From: an uncultured Eubacterium sp. | GTDB taxonomy: Bacteria > Bacillota > Clostridia > Oscillospirales > Acutalibacteraceae | Direction of reading: 5' to 3' | Length of the DNA: 64,000 nt | Assembly (NCBI GenBank): GCA_934561395.1 | Contig: CAKTGF010000002.1 | Location: forward strand, 62,001 to 126,000 | Shown here: positions 59,459 through 64,000 of the stretch, piece by piece | How the letters are laid out: every line of letters starts with the position of its first letter | How positions within the stretch are numbered: position 1 is the stretch's first letter | Translations under genes and position numbers: made by a program | Notes under the pieces: generated by a model | Database searches by the model: none | What the model saw: only the letters and a program-made list of their open reading frames with translations | What the model was told of the DNA's origin: nothing

Positions 59459-60946
59459 TCATACACTTTCCAGGAATTTTACAAATTGAGCCATGCCCTT
59501 TTCGGTGCGTTCAAACACGCCGCATTGCTCAAGTATTTCGGTAAATACAATGCCGATTTCCTCTTTGAGTATATCTTGGCAGTTTTCAGGGGTAATATCA
59601 TATTTTTTCATTATCATATCAGCCCATTCTTTGTGCTTTGCAATGCTTTCAATTGATGAAATATCCTTGCCGTTAACCATTGCGTCGGCCAGCTCTGCCA
59701 TTTCCTTTTTAAGCCTTGACGGCAACACCGCCAAGCCCATAACCTCAATAAGGCCTATGTTTTCCTGCTTAATGTGGTGATGCTCAGGGTGCGGATGATA
59801 ATATCCCATTGGGAAATCGGGGGTTGTAATATTGTTTCTTAAAACAAGGTCAATTTCAAATTTACCGTTTCTCATTCGTGTGATAGGGGTTATTGCGTTG
59901 TGCGGCACGCCCTCGGTTTCCGCAAGAACAAATGCCTCCTCGTCGGTATAATTCTCCCAAGCTTTAAGTACATCGCCTGCAAGGTCTGCAAGCCTGTCCT
60001 TATCCTTGCAGGAAAGGCGTAAAACGCTCATAGGCCATTTAACAATGCCTGCTTTAACATCCTCATAGCCCTTGAAAACAAAGGGTCTTTCAACAGGCGC
60101 CTTTGCCATGGCGAACTCGTAGTTACCGCCCTGAAAATGCTCGTGGGTCAAAATTGAGCCGCCGACAATCGGCAGGCCTGCGTTTGAACCGATAAAATAG
60201 TGAGGGAATAACTCCAAAAATGACAGCAACTTTCTGAATGCAGCCTTGTCAATTTTCATAGGAATGTGCTCTGCGTTAAACACAATGCAGTGTTCATTAT
60301 AATATACATAAGGGGAATACTGCAAAAAGAAATCCACGCCGTCAAGCTTAATGGGAATAATTCTGTGGTTTTGCCTTGCCGGGTGGTTAACCCTGCCGCA
60401 ATAGCCCTCGTTTTCTCTGCAAAGCTGACATTTTGGATATGACGCCTCTTTCATTTTCAGCGCTGCGGCAATGGCCTTTGGGTCCTTTTCCGGCTTTGAC
60501 AGGTTAATGGTAATGTCAATATCGCCGTATTCGGTTTTTGTTACCCATTTAACATCGTTTTTTATGCGATATTCTCTGATATAATCGGAGCTTTTTGCAA
60601 GGTCGTAATAGTAATTTGTTGCATCAACAGGCGATTTTTTGTATTGCCTTTCAAATTCCTTAATTACCTGTGACGGGCGAGGAGTTAAAATGCCCATAAT
60701 TTTAGTGTCGAACAGGTCACGGTAAACAACGCTGTTTTCACAAAGTCCCTTTTCAACAGCGTAATCAAGAATTGATGAAAGTATTTCCTCAAGGCTTAAG
60801 CCCTCGTCAAAGGCGGTGTCCTCAAAGGTGTCCAAATTCAATGCCTGGCATATTTGGTTTATGGTGTAAACCCTGTCCTCGGGCTCAATGAGCTTTTTAT
60901 TTATTCCGTATTGTGTCAGTGCCGAAATCGCAGAAAAAATTTTCAT
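59459..60946 (-). CDS. galT: Class II galactose-1-phosphate uridylyltransferase, 495 aa
   Basis: This Gram-positive type GalT is recognised by RVNHPARQNHRIIPIKLDGV, SPYVYYNEHCIVFNAEHIPM and GSILTHEHFQGGNYEFAMAK. The length (about 495-500) is right for class II. It moves UMP from UDP-glucose to galactose 1-phosphate in the Leloir pathway. The start MKIFSAISALT at 60946 is preferred to an ATG 12 bases earlier, but the choice is not firm. No galK or galE is next to it. Confidence 0.93.
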   Translation of the reverse strand: MKIFSAISALTQYGINKKLIEPEDRVYTINQICQALNLDTFEDTAFDEGLSLEEILSSILDYAVEKGLCENSVVYRDLFDTKIMGILTPRPSQVIKEFERQYKKSPVDATNYYYDLAKSSDYIREYRIKNDVKWVTKTEYGDIDITINLSKPEKDPKAIAAALKMKEASYPKCQLCRENEGYCGRVNHPARQNHRIIPIKLDGVDFFLQYSPYVYYNEHCIVFNAEHIPMKIDKAAFRKLLSFLELFPHYFIGSNAGLPIVGGSILTHEHFQGGNYEFAMAKAPVERPFVFKGYEDVKAGIVKWPMSVLRLSCKDKDRLADLAGDVLKAWENYTDEEAFVLAETEGVPHNAITPITRMRNGKFEIDLVLRNNITTPDFPMGYYHPHPEHHHIKQENIGLIEVMGLAVLPSRLKKEMAELADAMVNGKDISSIESIAKHKEWADMIMKKYDITPENCQDILKEEIGIVFTEILEQCGVFERTEKGMAQFVKFLESV

Positions 60947-61258
60947 ATTTAATCCCATAGCCTTCCCGGCTACAATAGTTTATAAAAAATCCTAACACCT
61001 TGTTGTAGCCGCCCAAGGTGCATAACGGGAATTTTAAGGTTATACGGTTTAAATCAATGTGATTTTTTACTATAATTCCCTTTTTTAAAATTTTCCACAT
61101 ATATTATAAAGGTTCGGCGTGTGTTTTTCAACACAAGTTTTAAATTTGAGTGCATTTTAAAGTATTTTCTGAAAATTTTTAATTAACCGCTTTACCAAAT
61201 GTAAAAATAATGCTATATTTAACATATAACATACTATAAAGTTGTGAAGGTGATAAAG
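60947..61258. other. Intergenic region with the galT promoter
   Basis: No gene is seen. It is A+T-rich and contains the promoter described at 61103-61131. Confidence 0.6.
61103..61131 (-). promoter_or_regulatory. Promoter of galT
   Basis: Leftward: TTGAAA (61131-61126), a 17-base spacer and TATAAT (61108-61103), about 157 bases before the start codon, so the leader is long. Confidence 0.6.
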
Positions 61259-61834
61259 GTGGAGATATGTGTTTTTGGTGCTGCAAGCAAAACCATAGAC
61301 GAAAAATACATAACTGCTGTTGAAAATATGGGCGAAATGCTTGCCAAAAGAGGGCACAACCTTGTTTTCGGCTCGGGCTGCACAGGCTCAATGGGTGCGG
61401 CTGCAAGGGGATTTAGGCGTGGCGGCGGCAAAACCCACGGTGTAATACCCAACTTTTTTAAAGAGAATTTGCACGACTTTGTGGATTGGGACTGCGACCG
61501 GATGACTTATACCGAAACCATGCGTGAGCGCAAGGGCGTTATGGAGGATTTGGCAGATTGCTTTATTATTACCCCGGGCGGAGCAGGCACCTTTGAGGAG
61601 TTTTTTGAGGTTTTAACCTTAAAGCAACTGGGCAGGCACAGAAAGCCCATAGCAATATTTAATATTGACGGATATTACAATATAATGCAGGATATGCTTG
61701 ATTATTCAATTGAAAACGGATTTATCAAGGATAATTGCCGTGCTCTGTTTAAGCTTTTTGACAAGGCGGAGGATATGGTGGATTACCTTGAAAATGACGA
61801 TATGAAAGGCTTAACCATTAAAGATTTAAAGTGA
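61259..61834 (+). CDS. LOG family protein (TIGR00730-type), 191 aa
   Basis: The nucleotide-binding fold has VFGAASKTIDEKY, GSGCTGSMGAAARGFRRGGG and the signature TPGGAGTFEEFFE with a preceding MRERKGVM. This is the cytokinin riboside 5'-monophosphate phosphoribohydrolase (LOG) family, which cleaves AMP-type nucleotides at the N-glycosidic bond. A GTG at 61259 with GAAGGTGAT 5 bases upstream is preferred over the GTG at 61244. It is followed 10 bases later by the kinase-like gene. Confidence 0.9.
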   Translation: MEICVFGAASKTIDEKYITAVENMGEMLAKRGHNLVFGSGCTGSMGAAARGFRRGGGKTHGVIPNFFKENLHDFVDWDCDRMTYTETMRERKGVMEDLADCFIITPGGAGTFEEFFEVLTLKQLGRHRKPIAIFNIDGYYNIMQDMLDYSIENGFIKDNCRALFKLFDKAEDMVDYLENDDMKGLTIKDLK

Positions 61835-61844
61835 GGATGATTTT

Positions 61845-62444
61845 ATGAAGAATTACGTAATCACAATCGGCAGGCAGTTCGCAAGCGGCGGAACCGAAAT
61901 CGGAAAAATTCTTGCAGAAAAGCTTGGCATTGACTTTTATGATGCAGAGTTGCTCCGTGAAGAGGCAAAGAAAATCGGTATAGAGGAGGGCATTTTTGAT
62001 TTGTATGACGAAAAGCCCACCAACAGTTTTTTGTTCTCAATTGTTACAAATCATTATGCCGTTGAAAATGCCGTTAACGAGGGCAAGGTTATCGAGGCTC
62101 AAAGAAAAGTTATTACCCAAGCTGCAGAGCAGGGCCCATGCGTAATTGTGGGCAGGCGTGCGGACAAAATTTTAAGCGATAACGAAAACCTTGTAAGCGT
62201 GTTTATCAGCGCAAGCATGCAGGACAGAATCAAAAAATGCCTTAAGGCTGACGAGTTCAACGAGAAGAGTGCAAAGCGCTTTATTGAAAGCAAGGACAGA
62301 GAGCGTGCTTCTTACTATAACTATTTCAGCAACGGCTCCTGGGGCGACGCAGATAATTATGCAATGTGCTTTTCAACCTCAAAAATGCCAAAGGAAAAGA
62401 TAGTTGACATCATTGCCGACTATGTAACCGAAAAATTTGCATAA
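61845..62444 (+). CDS. Cytidylate kinase-like family protein, 199 aa
   Basis: It has VITIGRQFASGGTEIGKILA (the P-loop-like region of this family, with SGG instead of GxGK), LGIDFYDAELLREEAKKIG and VIVGRRADKIL. It belongs to the Cytidylate_kin2-type group, common in clostridia and of unconfirmed substrate. It is cotranscribed with the LOG gene and ends before a strong terminator. Confidence 0.88.
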   Translation: MKNYVITIGRQFASGGTEIGKILAEKLGIDFYDAELLREEAKKIGIEEGIFDLYDEKPTNSFLFSIVTNHYAVENAVNEGKVIEAQRKVITQAAEQGPCVIVGRRADKILSDNENLVSVFISASMQDRIKKCLKADEFNEKSAKRFIESKDRERASYYNYFSNGSWGDADNYAMCFSTSKMPKEKIVDIIADYVTEKFA

Positions 62445-62467
62445 ACGCAATATTCTAAGCAGTGAAG

Positions 62468-62507
62468 CAGCCGATTGAGCACCGTATAAAAGGTGCTCAA
62501 TCGGCTG
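62468..62507. terminator. Strong bidirectional terminator
   Basis: A perfect 16-bp stem (CAGCCGATTGAGCACC and its complement) with an 8-base loop lies between the convergent kinase-like and sfsA genes. Confidence 0.85.
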
Positions 62508-62514
62508 TTTCTGT

Positions 62515-63195
62515 TTATATATCCGTAGGTACGGTTTTGTCGATAATCATTTCATCCGGGGTAACAATACAGTCAGTTGCCAAAATTTCAATTCCCGCTT
62601 TTTGGGCCTTTTTCAGTGCACTTGCAAAGGCAGGGTCTGTGGCGGCGTTGGGCTTAAACACTGTGCAGCCCTTCATTTGAACAACAAAAAGTATTACTGC
62701 CCTGTATCCCTCATTTTTTGCACAAATAAGTTCGTTGATATGCTTTGTGCCACGGGTGGTGGGGGCGTCGGGGAACATGGCGATTTTATTGCTTTCAAGG
62801 GTAACGCCCTTTACCTCAACAAATGCTTTTTCGTTTTTTGATTCTATGTAAAAATCAAAGCGTGAATTGTTATATTTGGTTTCGGGTCTGACAAGGGTGG
62901 GGGCTTTAATCAGCTTGCCGGCAGCCAGCCATTCCAGCGCCGCTTTGTTAGGGGCTTGGGAATCCATATTAATTAAAATATCGCCCTTTTCAACGCATAC
63001 CAAATCATACTGAGTTTTTCGGTTGGGGTTATTGCTTTTTTCAAGATAAACCGCAGCACCGGGGGTTAAAAGCTCCTTGCACCTGCCGGTATTTTTTACA
63101 TGCACAATCTCGTCTGCGCCGTTAACTTTGCAATGTGCAATAAATCTGTTTGGCCTGCTGACAAATTGCGCTTTAATGATACTTTCATATTTCAT
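62515..63195 (-). CDS. sfsA: DNA/RNA nuclease SfsA, 226 aa
   Basis: The conserved blocks are RPNRFIAHCKVNGADEIVHV, NTGRCKELLTPGAAVYLE, RFDFYIESKNEKAFVEVKGV (PD-(D/E)xK-type nuclease core) and PDAPTTRGTKHINELI. Length about 230 is normal. SfsA is a sugar-fermentation-stimulation protein now seen as a nuclease. No SD is visible before the ATG and the promoter lies so close that the mRNA may be leaderless. Confidence 0.92.
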   Translation of the reverse strand: MKYESIIKAQFVSRPNRFIAHCKVNGADEIVHVKNTGRCKELLTPGAAVYLEKSNNPNRKTQYDLVCVEKGDILINMDSQAPNKAALEWLAAGKLIKAPTLVRPETKYNNSRFDFYIESKNEKAFVEVKGVTLESNKIAMFPDAPTTRGTKHINELICAKNEGYRAVILFVVQMKGCTVFKPNAATDPAFASALKKAQKAGIEILATDCIVTPDEMIIDKTVPTDI

Positions 63196-63201
63196 AGGTA
63201 T

Positions 63202-63230
63202 AATTTAGTGCAAAAAATCGGCGGTGTCAA
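63202..63230 (-). promoter_or_regulatory. Promoter of sfsA
   Basis: Leftward: TTGACA (63230-63225), a 17-base spacer and TAAATT (63207-63202). The expected start of transcription falls at the ATG. Confidence 0.5.
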
Positions 63231-63238
63231 TATATTTC

Positions 63239-63267
63239 TTGACTTTGCAGTGATAATAATATAAAAT
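63239..63267 (+). promoter_or_regulatory. Promoter of the substrate-binding protein gene
   Basis: TTGACT (63239-63244), a 17-base spacer and TAAAAT (63262-63267), back to back with the sfsA promoter. Confidence 0.5.
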
Positions 63268-63298
63268 TAATATGGTTTCTCATAAGGAGGGTTTTGTT

Positions 63299-64000
63299 AT
63301 GAAAACGACAAAAAAGGCACTTGCGCTTATTTTATCACTAATTATGATTGCCGCTTGCTTTGCAGGCTGCTCAAATAGCAGTGAGGAAAAGTATTCCGAC
63401 TCTGTTTTGATTATCGGCTATACAGACAGTGTTGAGCCGTTTCTTACCGTTGATGAAAACGGCAAGGCAACAGGCTTTGAGGCAGATGTTTTTGAGGCAA
63501 TCTTTAACGATGTTAAGGGCGATTTGAAAAGCTATGTTTTTGAAAAAGTTGAGCCCGGCTATGAGCTTGAAAAAAGCGGCGGCTTTACAGATTCAACCGG
63601 TAAGGAATACAGCGCAGGCTTGTTGCTTGGCGCAGTTTCAAAAAATAACGGAACCTTTAATGAGGATTATTCCTTCACAGAGCCGTTAATTACCAACCGT
63701 GTTATTGCGGTTACGGCAAACGGAAGCGATGTTAAAAGCTTTTCGGACCTTGCAGGCAAAAACGCAATTGTCGTTGGCGACACTGCAAAAACCGCTTTTG
63801 AATCACAAAGTCAAATTTCCTCCTCATGCTCTGATGTCAGTGAGGAAAGTGATGCCAAGGCTGCTCTTAAAGAGCTTGACAACGGCAATGCTGATGTTGT
63901 GATTATTGACGAGTTTACATACATGCCCCTTAACCTTGGGGACAGCTACACCGTTCTTTCAGGGGAACTTGATTCAATTGAATATGTTTTTGCCTGTGCA
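63299..64000 (+). CDS. Substrate-binding lipoprotein of an ABC transporter, N-terminal part (runs off right edge)
   Basis: A lipoprotein signal (KKALALILSLIMIAACFAGC, lipobox FAGC) is followed by a family 3 periplasmic-binding-type domain: VLIIGYTDSVEPFLTVDENG, KATGFEADVFEAIFNDV, EDYSFTEPLITNRVIAV and ADVVIIDEFTYMPL. AAGGAGG precedes the ATG. 234 codons are in the window and the frame is open at the edge. It probably binds an amino acid or polar compound and precedes its permease and ATPase genes. Confidence 0.88.
   Translation, partial: MKTTKKALALILSLIMIAACFAGCSNSSEEKYSDSVLIIGYTDSVEPFLTVDENGKATGFEADVFEAIFNDVKGDLKSYVFEKVEPGYELEKSGGFTDSTGKEYSAGLLLGAVSKNNGTFNEDYSFTEPLITNRVIAVTANGSDVKSFSDLAGKNAIVVGDTAKTAFESQSQISSSCSDVSEESDAKAALKELDNGNADVVIIDEFTYMPLNLGDSYTVLSGELDSIEYVFACA

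Noticed and set aside
1..64000. CRISPR array
   Set aside because: No regularly spaced 25-40 base repeats were seen anywhere; the repeats at 13.9 kb are only two and are 98 bases apart.

Overview
The window reads as chromosome from a low-GC, Gram-positive, endospore-forming anaerobe of the Clostridia (an Oscillospirales/Ruminococcaceae-like gut bacterium is the best guess). The reasons are spoVT, spoIIE and spoVA genes, A+T-rich SD-led genes with TTGACA/TATAAT promoters, a PrdX-type deacylase, a DUF1858 redox protein, a class II GalT and the GGGtGRT/Fe-S scaffold pair typical of clostridia. No rRNA, tRNA or CRISPR array was recognised.

Region 1 (1-12.4 kb) is an A+T-rich defence island transcribed leftward from one good promoter near 12.4 kb. 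In order of transcription it holds an excisionase-type HTH protein, a membrane-anchored protein with a HEPN-like Rx4H motif, a Fic protein, a 955-aa protein of unknown function, a PAPS-reductase/ferredoxin protein (BrxP-like), a 1398-aa P-loop ATPase (BrxC/PglY-like) and the beginning of a further gene that by position should be PglZ. The order PAPS reductase - BrxC - (PglZ) matches BREX type 4, which lacks the usual methyltransferase. The large upstream protein and the HEPN/Fic pair are additions that I cannot match to the standard description.

Region 2 (12.5-19 kb) is scarred, mobile DNA. It holds a VOC protein and a metallo-hydrolase, a fragment of a DUF2075 helicase, a small replication-type HTH protein behind two attenuator-like repeats, two 12-codon ORFs with strong SDs, a large serine recombinase, an Fe-dependent alcohol dehydrogenase, and fragments of an XRE regulator and of sbcC.

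Region 3 (19-36.9 kb) is core chromosome: spoVT, a YczE-type membrane protein, a large secreted transglutaminase-like/FnIII protein, a zinc-ribbon membrane protein, an SDR, a GlmS-like pseudoenzyme directly downstream of spoIIE, a C39-like peptidase, a 53-aa protein, a MarR regulator, a DUF1858 protein, ung, an M16C peptidase and a PrdX-like deacylase.

Region 4 (37-50.3 kb) holds a two-component system - PspC - ABC transporter cluster with shared candidate operator repeats, pdxST, an acyltransferase, the GGGtGRT/Fe-S scaffold pair, a split spoVA locus (spoVAE and spoVAC on opposite strands around an orphan ABC ATPase, no spoVAD) and a ClC chloride transporter.

Region 5 (50.3-58.7 kb) is the classical translation/RNA operon rimP-nusA-ylxR-ylxQ-infB-rbfA-nrnA-truB-ribF plus a HAD gene, led by a consensus promoter and a terminator-like hairpin in the leader. 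Region 6 (58.7-64 kb) has a PHP phosphatase, galT, a LOG protein, a cytidylate-kinase-like protein, sfsA and the start of a substrate-binding lipoprotein that runs off the right edge.
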